The notes under the pieces: generated by a model
What the model saw: only the letters and a program-made list of their open reading frames with translations
The model's database searches: none
Told to the model about the DNA's origin: nothing
Source: Candidatus Poribacteria bacterium
GTDB lineage: Bacteria > Poribacteria > WGA-4E > PCPOR2b
Reading direction: 5' to 3'
DNA: 64,000 nt
NCBI GenBank assembly: GCA_028819845.1
Contig: JAPPKS010000030.1
Coordinates: forward strand, 95,784 to 159,783
Program-made: the position numbers and the translations under genes
In this document: in pieces, positions 16,343 to 25,725 of the stretch
How positions within the stretch are numbered: the first letter of the stretch is position 1
How the letters are laid out: every line of letters begins with the position of its first letter

Positions 16343-18346
16343 TTAAATGCGTTCGGAAGCACTTCCAAACTCGCGCTTTCCGTCGAGTTTTCGACTATTT
16401 GCCAGATTAATCACCTGTACCTCAGATTTTTTAATTTTCTCGTCGTATGAGGTCTTTGCAATCGCTCGGTTGGGTTCATAAGTCGGCACAATTTGCTGAA
16501 GTTCGGCGATAATCCCTTCCGTATCCAAGTGGTTCGCCATTTCGGCAAGTTCATCAATTTTAGCCAACAACTTTTTTTCCTCAATCGTTTCGAGTTGAGC
16601 GACAAAGATACGCTGATGCTTCGTAGCGGTAACCCCTTCTTGAACGGTCAAGAGCTCCTCGTATAATTTCTCACCCGGTTCTAAGCCCGTGAACTCTATT
16701 TTGATGTCGCGGTCCACTTCCAGCCCGGATAGCCTGATTAAATCCCGCGCCAGATCCAAGATTTTGATTGGTTCACCCATATCCAAAATGAAGATTTCAC
16801 CACCGAGGCCCATCGCGCCAGCCTGAATAAGCAATTGAACGGATTCCGGAATTGTCATGAAGTATCGAATTACGTCACGGTGCGTAACAGTTACGGGCCC
16901 TCCTTTCATTATCTGGCGCTTAAACTTTGGCAATACACTTCCCCGGCTGTCAATTACGTTTCCGAATCGAACGCCGATAAACTCGGTGCCGTTCCGTTTC
17001 GCCTTACACTGAATGAGTTTTTCCGTGACACGCTTTGAAGCGCCCATGACGCTTGTTGGGTTGACCGCCTTGTCTGATGACACCAAAATAAACGCTTCAA
17101 CGTGATGTTTAATTGCGGCATCCACCAAATTCTTGGTGCCTATGATGTTATTCTTGACGGCTTCGTCCGGGTGAATCTCCATAAACTTTACGTGTTTGTG
17201 CGCTGCAGCATGGAAGATAATCTGCGGGCGATATTTTGCGATGACTTGATCAACCTTCGAGCAATCTCGAATATCGCCAATAATCATCGCACGATTTAGA
17301 TTCGGTTCATTCTCGCTAAGTTCGTTCTCAATGTGGTAGATGCTGTTCTCACCGCGCCCAAAGAGAATGAGAAATTCGGGGTTAAATTTTGCTACCTGCC
17401 GGCAGAGTTCAGAGCCGATTGAACCGCCTGCGCCCGTTACCATCACCCGTTTTCCGGATAAGTATTTGGATACTTCGGGCAAATCAATTCGGGAAGTTGG
17501 ACGGTTCAGCAGATCCTCGACCCGTACCTCCCGAATCTGGCTGATACTGACATGTCCGGCGAGAATTGCATGGATGCTAGGGACGATTTTAAATTTACAA
17601 CCCTTGTATTCGCACTGTTGAATAATTTCACGAATTCGGCTTCCTGAAGCAGAAGGCATGGCGATAACAATCTCACCAACTTGCCGCTTGCGTGCGATGT
17701 ATGCCAATTCACGCGTGGTACCAAGGACATTAAGCCCCTGAATGCTTTTCCCGACTTTACGCGGATGGTCATCAATAAACCCGATGGGAACGTACCCTTT
17801 TTCAGGATGATTCCGAATCTCCCTTAAAACGCCGACGCCCGCAGCGCCCGCGCCGACAATCAATACTCTGGTTTTGGGAGGAGCGACATCCCTTCGCCTA
17901 TATTCTTCAGCAATGCGAAAAGAAAATTTTGCCAAGCCCACGAAAGTGATGTTATATAATCCGTCAATTAGAAAGAATGCCCAGGATTGAAAAAGATTTA
18001 CGAAATACAGAATAAGAATGAGGGCAATGGTACCTGAACATGCGGCTCCAACAATCGCCCAAAATTCCCGAACGCTCGCGTAACGCCAAACCGGTTTGTA
18101 CAGTTGGAAGGCGAAAAAGGTACACATGCGGATTGCGGTAACGGTTAAAGCGATGATAAAAAGAATCCGGCCTGGTGATTGAGTAGCCCATAAGGACGGC
18201 GAAGATTCATTTTCAGAAAGATTGAACAACTCAAGTAAATTTAATCCGAGTAGGTTGCAGGTTTGATAAGCACATAGGAAAGCTAGGTTAATTAACAATA
18301 TGTCGGTTATAATTGAAAAACCCAGCCTTATTTTTCGTTCACGCAT
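16343..18346 (-). CDS. CapD/FlaA1-like membrane nucleotide-sugar 4,6-dehydratase
   Basis: This 667-residue protein has an N-terminal region of four membrane helices (within residues 8-145). A CoA-binding-type Rossmann domain follows (VLIVGAGAAG, 161-170), then an extended SDR dehydratase domain (VMVTGAGGSIGSE, 301-313). The catalytic segment SSDKAVNPTSVMGASK spans about 423-438, with the Met-for-Tyr active site typical of inverting UDP-GlcNAc 4,6-dehydratases of the CapD/WbpM type. These enzymes start synthesis of deoxy-aminosugars for surface polysaccharide. The charged C-terminal tail (about 90 residues) is typical. It is 39 bases after the glycosyltransferase gene, which supports a polysaccharide locus. 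Confidence 0.92.
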   Translation of the reverse strand: MRERKIRLGFSIITDILLINLAFLCAYQTCNLLGLNLLELFNLSENESSPSLWATQSPGRILFIIALTVTAIRMCTFFAFQLYKPVWRYASVREFWAIVGAACSGTIALILILYFVNLFQSWAFFLIDGLYNITFVGLAKFSFRIAEEYRRRDVAPPKTRVLIVGAGAAGVGVLREIRNHPEKGYVPIGFIDDHPRKVGKSIQGLNVLGTTRELAYIARKRQVGEIVIAMPSASGSRIREIIQQCEYKGCKFKIVPSIHAILAGHVSISQIREVRVEDLLNRPTSRIDLPEVSKYLSGKRVMVTGAGGSIGSELCRQVAKFNPEFLILFGRGENSIYHIENELSENEPNLNRAMIIGDIRDCSKVDQVIAKYRPQIIFHAAAHKHVKFMEIHPDEAVKNNIIGTKNLVDAAIKHHVEAFILVSSDKAVNPTSVMGASKRVTEKLIQCKAKRNGTEFIGVRFGNVIDSRGSVLPKFKRQIMKGGPVTVTHRDVIRYFMTIPESVQLLIQAGAMGLGGEIFILDMGEPIKILDLARDLIRLSGLEVDRDIKIEFTGLEPGEKLYEELLTVQEGVTATKHQRIFVAQLETIEEKKLLAKIDELAEMANHLDTEGIIAELQQIVPTYEPNRAIAKTSYDEKIKKSEVQVINLANSRKLDGKREFGSASERI

Positions 18347-18385
18347 CTTCCTTCCTTTAATCTATTTTGATATATTATGAGTTTG

Positions 18386-19564
18386 TCAGTTGCAAATCCG
18401 AGAGTAAACTGCTTCTAAACGTTTAGCTAAAATAGGCCAGTTATATTTGGTTTCGACGAGCTGTCTTCCGGCGTCCCCAATTTTTAGGCGCAGATCGGGA
18501 GATTGAATTAAATCAATTACGTGCCTCGCAAAGTCTTCTGGCGCATCTGCGATTAAAATGTCTTTCCCAGCTTCTACCTCCAACCCTTGTGCGCCAATTG
18601 AAGTTGTGACAACGGGAACGCCCATTCCCATCGCTTCCAGATTTTTCACCTGAACCCCAGATCCTGACCGCAGCGGAGAAACAAACACAGCAGCCTGTTC
18701 GAAATAGGGGCGTATATCGGGAACGTGTCCGGTAACAACGACATCGTTGCCATTGGATAGCCGTTTAATCTGCTCTGGCGGGTGGTTGCCGACGATATTA
18801 AACGTTATCTCGGGGTGCACGGTTTGAATCAGCGGGAGGATTTGCTCATAAAAAAATAGTGCGGCGTCCCAATTTGGAAAGTAGCTCATTGTACCTGTGA
18901 AGAGCAGATGCGGTTGATACGCTGTTGAAGTGGGTTGAAAGAATTCTAAATCGACACCCATCGGCACAATTGAAAGATTCAGGGAATCGTCCTGTTCAAG
19001 CAGATAATCTCGATCGCTATCTGCAACTACGGTCCCCCAATCAAAAGACTTTGCAATCTCAACCTCATATTCGCGTACACGGCGTTCTTCAAGCCTAACC
19101 AGCGGCCGTTTTAGACTTCGATCCAAAACTAATCGACGCTGCAAGTTCAACGCGAGCGAGTCACACAAATCTAACATCTTCGGTATTCCATGACGGTGGG
19201 AGACATATTGCGCCATGCGAAAGAGTTGAACATGAATCAGATTGAAGTCATACTTTTCCAGCAGCCTATCAACCGTTCGCTGCATTTGCGAGGCATACCA
19301 ATAATGCAGTTGTAATGGCTGGTTAGAAAAACTGTGGATTAGAGCATTGAGACAAGCTCGATTCCGGTGAAAACGTACCCATTCAACACGATCACAAAAT
19401 GCTTCCATCTGCTTGACATTAGATATTTCTTGGTCCGATTCGACAAACGAGACAAAAGTTAGAGAATGGTGTTCAGCAAGCTGCTTGCTGAAATGATAGG
19501 CTCGAATTCGATCTCCCCGGTGAGGCGGAAACGGGAATCTAAGGCTCAAAAATAATATCTTCAT
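18386..19564 (-). CDS. Glycosyltransferase, GT4-type (PEP-CTERM/exosortase-associated subfamily-like)
   Basis: This 392-residue GT-B glycosyltransferase has an N-terminal Rossmann half opening with ILFLSLRFPFPPHRGDRIR, as in the TIGR03087 group linked to PEP-CTERM polysaccharide loci. The C-terminal half includes LLFTGTMSYFPNWDAALFF, VVTGHVPDIRPYFEQA and the donor-binding Glu region SPLRSGSGVQVKNLEAMGMGVPVV. It transfers a sugar from an activated donor to a surface glycan acceptor. Its start codon overlaps the stop of the Trm112-like gene by four bases (ATGA type), so the two are translationally coupled. No exosortase or PEP-CTERM protein is in the window. Confidence 0.88.
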   Translation of the reverse strand: MKILFLSLRFPFPPHRGDRIRAYHFSKQLAEHHSLTFVSFVESDQEISNVKQMEAFCDRVEWVRFHRNRACLNALIHSFSNQPLQLHYWYASQMQRTVDRLLEKYDFNLIHVQLFRMAQYVSHRHGIPKMLDLCDSLALNLQRRLVLDRSLKRPLVRLEERRVREYEVEIAKSFDWGTVVADSDRDYLLEQDDSLNLSIVPMGVDLEFFQPTSTAYQPHLLFTGTMSYFPNWDAALFFYEQILPLIQTVHPEITFNIVGNHPPEQIKRLSNGNDVVVTGHVPDIRPYFEQAAVFVSPLRSGSGVQVKNLEAMGMGVPVVTTSIGAQGLEVEAGKDILIADAPEDFARHVIDLIQSPDLRLKIGDAGRQLVETKYNWPILAKRLEAVYSRICN

Positions 19565-19746
19565 GTCGGCAATTCGGCTTCATCAATCAGCATAACTGGT
19601 ATTCCATCACGAATTGGGTAACGGCGCTTGCACTCACCGGCGCAGATTAGCTTCTGATCTTCCCGTGCATATTCAATATCGCCTTTGCACGCAGGACAAG
19701 CCAAAATGGCAAGCAACTCTTGGCTGATTTCTTCTCGTGAGTCCAT
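19561..19746 (-). CDS. Trm112/YcaR-family small zinc-binding protein
   Basis: This 61-residue protein has the Trm112-like pattern LLAILACPACKGDIEY, then CAGECKRRYPIRDGIPVMLIDEA. Two Cys pairs could bind zinc. Trm112 activates several methyltransferases in eukaryotes and archaea. Bacterial YcaR-type relatives are of uncertain role and often lie beside lipid A or glycan genes. I start at ATG 19746, preceded by GAGGGCGG at an acceptable distance. A TTG at 19767 would add seven residues with no better site. The stop overlaps the glycosyltransferase start. Confidence 0.85.
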   Translation of the reverse strand: MDSREEISQELLAILACPACKGDIEYAREDQKLICAGECKRRYPIRDGIPVMLIDEAELPT

Positions 19747-19904
19747 AGCCGCCCTCACCAATGTCAATTGGATGCTATGTTATGCGGCAAACCATTGACC
19801 AGTTTTGAGATTGGGATGAATTGACCGAATATATCTTTGTACTTATTTGAAAAACCGCCGCAATTCGGGAAATACAATACTCCGATGTTTACTAGCGTAT
19901 TCAC

Positions 19905-22658
19905 CTATCCGCCGTGGCATTTTTTGTACTTTTTGCCGCTTCCGCACGGACACGCTTCATTGCGTCCAACCTTCGGCACCCGAGCGGCGGTTTGCTGCGT
20001 CGCAAAGGCATCGGAATCGATTGCGCCCCCATCGCTTGATTGCGGCATTGCGTCTCGACGCCGCCCATGTTGCGGCATAGTACGGCGGGAGCGAAAACCT
20101 GCTCTGCCTTGTGCCGCATGCCTTGACTTAGCCTGCCGAATCTGGGTCTCTGTATCAACGATACGCGCCTTAAACATGTACTCGCTGACTTCCTCTTCAA
20201 TTCGCTGATACATGGTTTCAAATACCCCATAGGCTTCGTTCTTGAAGACAACAATAGGGTCTTTTCCTCCATACCCGCGGAGGTGGATTCCTTCCTCAAT
20301 GTAGTCAATGTTATACAAATGATCTTTCCAGTGACTGTCTATACGATCGAGCAGCACGAGGCGTTCAAGGGCGCGTATGTGTTCAACTCCCATTTCGGTT
20401 TCGCGTTTCTCGTAGAGTTCAAGCAGCATTTTCGAAGTCTCTTCTCGGAACTCTTCCCGGCTCATCTTGTCAGGCGTGGTTTCCCAATCCGAGGGATTAA
20501 TGGGGAAGGTATGGCTTAACCAATTGACAAGACTTTCAATATCCCGGTCTTCCTCGCGTTCGGGCAGGTCGGCTTCAAAATGATCGTCGAGCGTATCTTC
20601 CATCATATCCCGAATTGTGTTTTTGAGATTCTCGCCTTCAAGGATGCTATTTCGCATATCATAGATGGTTTGACGTTGCGTATTCATCACATCGTCAAAT
20701 TTTAATACGTTTTTCCGTATCTCGAAGTGCCGTTCTTCAACCCGCCGCTGAGCTTTTTCGATAGCCTTGGTTACCCACGGGTGTTCAATCGGAATGTCTT
20801 CCTCCATACCGACTCTATCCATCATTCCCGACAGGCGATCAGATCCGAATTTGCGCATGAGGTCGTCTTCGAGCGAGAGATAAAACCGAGATGAACCGGG
20901 ATCTCCCTGCCGCCCTGAACGTCCACGCAATTGGTTGTCAATTCGCCGCGAATCGTGCCGCTCAGTTCCAATGATGTGAAGACCACCCGATTTTAGGACT
21001 TCCTCACGATTTTCGTCACAAACGGTTTTAGCTTCTTCAAAGGCGGCGTTCCACTCCTCCGAATCCTCTTCAACGGTTGCGGGATCAGTCTTCTTTTTGC
21101 GCAGGCTATCCATCACCATGCCTTCGGGATTGCCGCCGAGCAAAATATCGACACCACGCCCTGCCATGTTAGTGGCGATTGTCACGGCACCGGGCAAACC
21201 CGCTTGTGCGATAATTGTTGCTTCACGGTCGTGTTCTTTTGCATTCAATACCTGATGCCGAATGTCGCGCCGTTTCGCGCGAAGCATTTTGCTCAATTTT
21301 TCCGATTTCTCAATCGAAATTGTCCCTACCAGCACAGGACGCCCGTGTTCGTGCTGTTCGATTATGTCTTGAAGCACCGCTCGAAACTTTGCATCCTCCG
21401 TCTTGTAAATTTGGTCAGAATTATCGATTCGGATCATCGGTTCGTTCGTCGGAATGACGGCAACATCAAGACGGTAAATATGAGCAAATTCCGCGGCTTC
21501 CGTCTCTGCGGTTCCTGTCATTCCCGCTAGTTTCTCATAGGTGCGAAAATAGTTTTGGTAGGAGATTTTTGCGCCGGTCTGACTTTCTTGAACGATTTTG
21601 ACTCGTTCTTTCGATTCCATGGCTTGATGGAGGCCTTCACTCCATCGCCTGCCGGGTTGCTTTCTCCCCGTGAACTCATCTACGATGATGACCTCTCCGT
21701 TTTCGACGACGTAGTCAACATCGCGTTTCCAGAGGTGATGAGCTGCCAATGCTTGGTTGACATGGTGTACGACATGCATATTGGTGGAATCGTAAAGATC
21801 TCTTCCATCAAGAACAGTGTCGCCGAGAATACGCTGAACTTCATCGACACCATCTTCCGTTAGGCTGACCGTGCCTCGCTTACTGCTTTTTTCATCAATT
21901 TCATAGTGTTTACCCGCTTGAAGTTGGCGCACAGTGCGGTCAAGCCTGGCATAAAGTTCAACTGGTTCACCGTGGGGTTCGGCAATAATCAGCGGAGTGC
22001 GGGCTTCATCAATAAGAATGCTATCAACTTCATCGACAATCGCGTAATAGTGTCCACGCTGTACCCTTCCATCAAGGTGTGTTGATTTGTTGTCTCGAAG
22101 GTAGTCAAAACCAAATTCGCTATGCACACCGTAAGTAATGTCCGCTTTGTAGCCGAGCTTTTTCAGTTCATCGGGCATGATGCTAAGTGTCAATCCGACG
22201 GAAAGGCCGAGAAAGTTGTAAATTTTCCCCATCCATTCCGCGTCGCGTTTAGCAAGATAATCATTGACGGTAGCAACATGGACGCCTTTTCCCGTTAGCG
22301 CATTTAAATAAACCGCAAGCGTCGAGGTTAGGGTTTTTCCCTCACCTGTTTTCATTTCAGCAATATTGCCATTATGAAGGGCAACCCCCCCCATGATTTG
22401 CACATCGTAGTGACGTTGCGCTAAAGTCCGAATAGCGGCTTCACGCACCACGGCAAATGCCTCGGGCAAAAGCGAATCAAGGTCTGCGCCGGCGTCAACT
22501 TTCTCGCGAAAATACGGCGTTTTTGACCGCAATTCTGCATCGGATAAGCGTTTGACGTCAGACTCCTGTTGATTTACCGCTTCAACGATTGGCTGAAATC
22601 GCTTCGCATCCCGGTCCTGCTTATTGCCGAAAACTCTGGCTAAAACGCTCTGAAACAT
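19905..22658 (-). CDS. secA: Preprotein translocase ATPase SecA
   Basis: This 917-residue protein is full length for SecA. It has Walker A MKTGEGKT (102-109), Walker [13 protein letters not shown], the second-motor segment [17 protein letters not shown], and [23 protein letters not shown]. The C-terminal zinc-binding tail is [21 protein letters not shown] without its first few residues altered, and it binds SecB and ribosomes. SecA drives exported proteins through SecYEG. It follows the 405-residue membrane protein by 55 bases on the same strand and probably shares its promoter at 24016-24044. The linker before the tail is rich in Ala/Arg/Gln. Confidence 0.97.
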   Translation of the reverse strand: MFQSVLARVFGNKQDRDAKRFQPIVEAVNQQESDVKRLSDAELRSKTPYFREKVDAGADLDSLLPEAFAVVREAAIRTLAQRHYDVQIMGGVALHNGNIAEMKTGEGKTLTSTLAVYLNALTGKGVHVATVNDYLAKRDAEWMGKIYNFLGLSVGLTLSIMPDELKKLGYKADITYGVHSEFGFDYLRDNKSTHLDGRVQRGHYYAIVDEVDSILIDEARTPLIIAEPHGEPVELYARLDRTVRQLQAGKHYEIDEKSSKRGTVSLTEDGVDEVQRILGDTVLDGRDLYDSTNMHVVHHVNQALAAHHLWKRDVDYVVENGEVIIVDEFTGRKQPGRRWSEGLHQAMESKERVKIVQESQTGAKISYQNYFRTYEKLAGMTGTAETEAAEFAHIYRLDVAVIPTNEPMIRIDNSDQIYKTEDAKFRAVLQDIIEQHEHGRPVLVGTISIEKSEKLSKMLRAKRRDIRHQVLNAKEHDREATIIAQAGLPGAVTIATNMAGRGVDILLGGNPEGMVMDSLRKKKTDPATVEEDSEEWNAAFEEAKTVCDENREEVLKSGGLHIIGTERHDSRRIDNQLRGRSGRQGDPGSSRFYLSLEDDLMRKFGSDRLSGMMDRVGMEEDIPIEHPWVTKAIEKAQRRVEERHFEIRKNVLKFDDVMNTQRQTIYDMRNSILEGENLKNTIRDMMEDTLDDHFEADLPEREEDRDIESLVNWLSHTFPINPSDWETTPDKMSREEFREETSKMLLELYEKRETEMGVEHIRALERLVLLDRIDSHWKDHLYNIDYIEEGIHLRGYGGKDPIVVFKNEAYGVFETMYQRIEEEVSEYMFKARIVDTETQIRQAKSRHAAQGRAGFRSRRTMPQHGRRRDAMPQSSDGGAIDSDAFATQQTAARVPKVGRNEACPCGSGKKYKKCHGG

Positions 22659-22713
22659 AAACCGTCATCACCTTTGTATAACATCCGTTATGAAACCATT
22701 ACGAATCATATTT

Positions 22714-23931
22714 TTATTCGGTTGCACCATTGTTCGTACTTTCTTCACTACCAGACTGTGCTTCTGATATCTCGTCATTTTCCGGCTGCGCCGCCTCCGG
22801 TTGGGATTCGCCTTGATTCGGAGTAGCCGGCGATATGGGTATTTCCTCTTTCTCCTCATCCACATCCAATAAATCTTCTCCGTCTACGCGCTTTCTAAGT
22901 ATGGTGTAAATGAGCGTATTCCCGGCGGAGGCTATTGAGAGCAAGTAAGCTATAATCAGACCCATGATGCCCAAAAGTGAAATCGCCATGAAAATTGAAG
23001 CTATTTTAAGCGCAATTGGAAGATTTGCGGGTTCGGCAAGATGGAATACTTTGACAGCCTCAATGTATGGCAATCCAGCAAGTTTACCAATCAAACCACC
23101 AAGCCATTTGTCAGCCTGACCCATAATCACCTTCATATCCGTTGGAACCAGCAGACGGACGGGCAACATTGCAATAACAAATCCCGCCAAGCAGAAAAAC
23201 GCCCAAATCGCGGAGCAAATCACTTTCACTCCAAACAGAAGGATTTCGTACAGGACGATGCGCCACGGTTGATTCCAAATGATGGAGAAATGCTGATATA
23301 CCGTTTCAAAGGTGTCGGAATTAGCGGCGGCAACTACTGACGGCACAAGAAACAGACTCAATCCAAAAACAACAACCAGATAGGCCATCAATAACCCAAG
23401 CATGAAGGCGAAGGGAGTCAAGATTGACGCCAGCATAACGATAATGTTACCAACGACAGGAATCCTGCCGAGCAGCCCTACAACAATCGGTGCTACCGCG
23501 CATAACACAAAAATGACGATCAATCCGATGAACGTTCCGAAAACTACCTTCCAATTTTTCTTGGCGAAGCCAATAGACTCTCCCATCGAGAAAAAGTGAT
23601 CGCCCCGCAATTGTTGCATAGTGATTTTGGAAACCATTGTGCTCATCGAAAAGAACAACACGAAGAGCACAAGCGTACCAGTTCCCATTGCCGCGGCAGT
23701 GATGGTCTCAAAGTCACCATTGACAATGGGGAGCGCCGGCAATAATCCATACTTATCCCAAAAGTCTTTCGCCGCAGTACCGCCCGCTATTAAGAGGCTA
23801 AGATAAACAAGTATTTCATAGATGAGATATGCCAGCACAAGTCCTAAAAAATGCAGAGAAATTTTCTTCCCACTAAACCCGTAACGTCCGACCCGGAAAA
23901 TATCACGAAAATCATTGTGTAGTTCCGCCAT
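22714..23931 (-). CDS. Polytopic membrane protein of unknown function, acidic C-terminal tail
   Basis: This 405-residue protein has about six or seven membrane segments between residues 25 and 335. Its C-terminal tail of roughly 55 residues is rich in Glu, Ser, Pro and Gln and is probably disordered. I see no catalytic motif and cannot assign a family with confidence. The general shape resembles uncharacterised 'YIP1/glycerophosphoryl diester phosphodiesterase membrane' type proteins, but this is a weak impression. It precedes secA in one transcript. I start at ATG 23931 because GGAGGA lies five to six bases upstream; a TTG at 23949 would place the site inside the gene. Confidence 0.7.
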   Translation of the reverse strand: MAELHNDFRDIFRVGRYGFSGKKISLHFLGLVLAYLIYEILVYLSLLIAGGTAAKDFWDKYGLLPALPIVNGDFETITAAAMGTGTLVLFVLFFSMSTMVSKITMQQLRGDHFFSMGESIGFAKKNWKVVFGTFIGLIVIFVLCAVAPIVVGLLGRIPVVGNIIVMLASILTPFAFMLGLLMAYLVVVFGLSLFLVPSVVAAANSDTFETVYQHFSIIWNQPWRIVLYEILLFGVKVICSAIWAFFCLAGFVIAMLPVRLLVPTDMKVIMGQADKWLGGLIGKLAGLPYIEAVKVFHLAEPANLPIALKIASIFMAISLLGIMGLIIAYLLSIASAGNTLIYTILRKRVDGEDLLDVDEEKEEIPISPATPNQGESQPEAAQPENDEISEAQSGSEESTNNGATE

Positions 23932-24015
23932 GCTTTCCTCCAGTTGCAATTAAGTCTATGACTAGCATCCACGAAATTTTCAGCGGCTTTGTGACGTGGA
24001 ATTTTGCGCGGCTAT

Positions 24016-24044
24016 ATATTACAACAATTGCAATCTTCTGTCAA
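24016..24044 (-). promoter_or_regulatory. Sigma-70 promoter for the membrane protein-secA transcript
   Basis: Read on the minus strand, TTGACA (24044-24039) is followed after 17 bases by TAATAT (24021-24016). The start codon at 23931 is about 80 bases downstream. It is back to back with the plus-strand promoter at 24107-24135. Confidence 0.75.
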
Positions 24045-24106
24045 CAAGAACCTTGGCAATAATTTGTTCTACCAGCCTTGCTTTGCGCGAAGGCATTGAA
24101 TTTAAC

Positions 24107-24135
24107 TTGACTTCCCGGGGTAATCTGAATAAAAT
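24107..24135 (+). promoter_or_regulatory. Sigma-70 promoter for the pterin dehydratase gene
   Basis: TTGACT at 24107-24112 and TAAAAT at 24130-24135 are separated by 17 bases, each one base from consensus. Start codon ATG 24224 follows about 80 bases later. Confidence 0.7.
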
Positions 24136-24223
24136 GCCAACTAAATCAGGTGTGGCTTCATGCAAATGCGAAAGTGGAATTGAGTTTACAATATATTTTC
24201 AACAAACGATTGAAAGGGATTGT

Positions 24224-24511
24224 ATGGTGGTCGAAAAACTTAACGACGATAAAATTGAAGCAAAACTCGATAATCTGCCAGGATGGACTGTTGTAGATGG
24301 CAAACTACACAAGCAGTTTCAGTTCAGTTCTTTTGTAGAAGCATTTGGATTTATGGCTCGCGTTGCATTAGCCGCGGAATCAATGAACCACCACCCTGAG
24401 TGGTTTAACGTTTACAACCGCGTAACGATTGATCTTATGACGCACGATGCCGGTGGTATCAGCGAGTTAGATTTTGAGTTGGCAAAGCGAGTTGAAGCTT
24501 TGGCAGGCTGA
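24224..24511 (+). CDS. Pterin-4a-carbinolamine dehydratase
   Basis: This 95-residue protein is of typical family length. The active-site region is intact: [23 protein letters not shown] covers the conserved His-His-Pro-x-Trp and Tyr-Asn residues (about residues 53-68), followed by the [15 protein letters not shown] helix. The enzyme dehydrates 4a-hydroxytetrahydropterin after aromatic amino acid hydroxylation. Bacterial members also occur without such hydroxylases and may serve in cofactor repair. I choose ATG 24224, which has GAAAGGGA a few bases upstream. The frame is open further upstream to 23996, but that part has no family similarity and would overlap both promoters. Confidence 0.93.
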   Translation: MVVEKLNDDKIEAKLDNLPGWTVVDGKLHKQFQFSSFVEAFGFMARVALAAESMNHHPEWFNVYNRVTIDLMTHDAGGISELDFELAKRVEALAG

Positions 24512-24558
24512 CATACTTTGGACTCAGCGCATTCGAATTTAGTTCGTCAATTGAGATT

Positions 24559-25479
24559 GTGAACCATCTTCAACGGATTGGTGCAAAGTCCTTGATAGGT
24601 GAATGGTTAATCTATTCTTGCGTTTGGGTTTTAGCTGCGATAGCCCGCCGTCTCCCAAAGCAGTTGGCGATGCGCTTAGGCAGCGGCATTGGGGACGTGC
24701 TCTACTTCACCTCCAAGAGACGCCGCAATATCGCGCTGGAAAATTTGCAGATAGTGTTTGGAACTGAGAAATCGGGCAGAGAACGGAAGAAAATTTGCAG
24801 GGAAAACTTTCGCAATCTCGGTAAGACGGCTGTTGAATTTCTCCAGTTTCCAAATATGACCTTCGATAATATCTGGGCGCAGGTCACTGTTGACGGTAAA
24901 GAGAACCTCATAAATGCGCTAGATCTCGGAAAAGGCGCCATCGTGTTTCTGCCGCATTTCGGGAATTGGGAACTTCTCGCCCTAGTTTACGGTGTACTGC
25001 TTCCAAACCGTGCAATGGCAATTGCGCTGCCAATCAAAAACAAATTCCTCAATGCACTTATCTGGAAATACCGGCAGCACTTGGGCTTAAAACTCATACC
25101 TCGGCATCAAGCTGTGAGGGAAACACTCCGTGCGCTTCGGGACAAATTTGCAGTGGGTTTTTTCGCGGATCAAGATGCTGGGAGAGACGGGGTATTTGTT
25201 GAGTTCTTTGGCGAACACGCCTCAGCGGTTCGGGGGCCGGCTGCGCTCGCTCTCAAGACAGGGGCGCCGATTCTATTCTCAATTGATGTGCGGCAGTGCG
25301 ATAATCGGCATCGCGTGTTTATCTCTCCGCCGGTTGAACTTGAAATCTCGGGAGATTTTGAACAAGATGTTCAGATCAATACAGCCCGCCTTCTGAAAAT
25401 TCTTGAGGATTATGTACGCCAGTTCCCATCCCAGTGGTTATGGGTTCATAATCGGTGGAAAACTCAGCCGGAACGATAG
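24559..25479 (+). CDS. LpxL/HtrB-like lysophospholipid acyltransferase
   Basis: This 306-residue protein is of the lipid A late acyltransferase family. It has an N-terminal membrane helix (about residues 14-31) and the catalytic H-x4-E box HFGNWE (His133, Glu138). Two further family segments are FFADQDAGRDGVFVEFFG and a basic/aromatic C-terminus (QWLWVHNRWKT). LpxL-type enzymes transfer a secondary acyl chain to lipid A at the inner membrane, and its presence fits a Gram-negative envelope with KdsB encoded elsewhere in the window. The start is GTG 24559, with no strong ribosome binding site. It lies 47 bases after the pterin dehydratase gene. Confidence 0.88.
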   Translation: MNHLQRIGAKSLIGEWLIYSCVWVLAAIARRLPKQLAMRLGSGIGDVLYFTSKRRRNIALENLQIVFGTEKSGRERKKICRENFRNLGKTAVEFLQFPNMTFDNIWAQVTVDGKENLINALDLGKGAIVFLPHFGNWELLALVYGVLLPNRAMAIALPIKNKFLNALIWKYRQHLGLKLIPRHQAVRETLRALRDKFAVGFFADQDAGRDGVFVEFFGEHASAVRGPAALALKTGAPILFSIDVRQCDNRHRVFISPPVELEISGDFEQDVQINTARLLKILEDYVRQFPSQWLWVHNRWKTQPER

Positions 25480-25649
25480 AAGCATGTGAAACACCAATTT
25501 ATGAAAAGAGTGAGAAGGTAGTAAAACAGTATGAAACCTTGACGGGGACTTTGGGGTGAAAAGTAAAATAGGCTGAAAATGGCATGAAGTTCAGCCTTTC
25601 GTGTGATCGCTGTTCCCATTGACCACTTGATGTGATTTCACTTTCATCG

Positions 25650-25678
25650 TTGCGGTGCAACACACGGTGTGCTATAAT
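25650..25678 (+). promoter_or_regulatory. Candidate sigma-70 promoter for the S41 protease gene
   Basis: TTGCGG at 25650-25655 and a perfect TATAAT at 25673-25678 with 17-base spacing. The gene start is ATG 25726 with AGGGAG about five bases upstream. Confidence 0.6.
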
Positions 25679-25725
25679 TACCACAATTGTACGAAACAGG
25701 CAAATCGTAAACCCAGGGAGTTGTT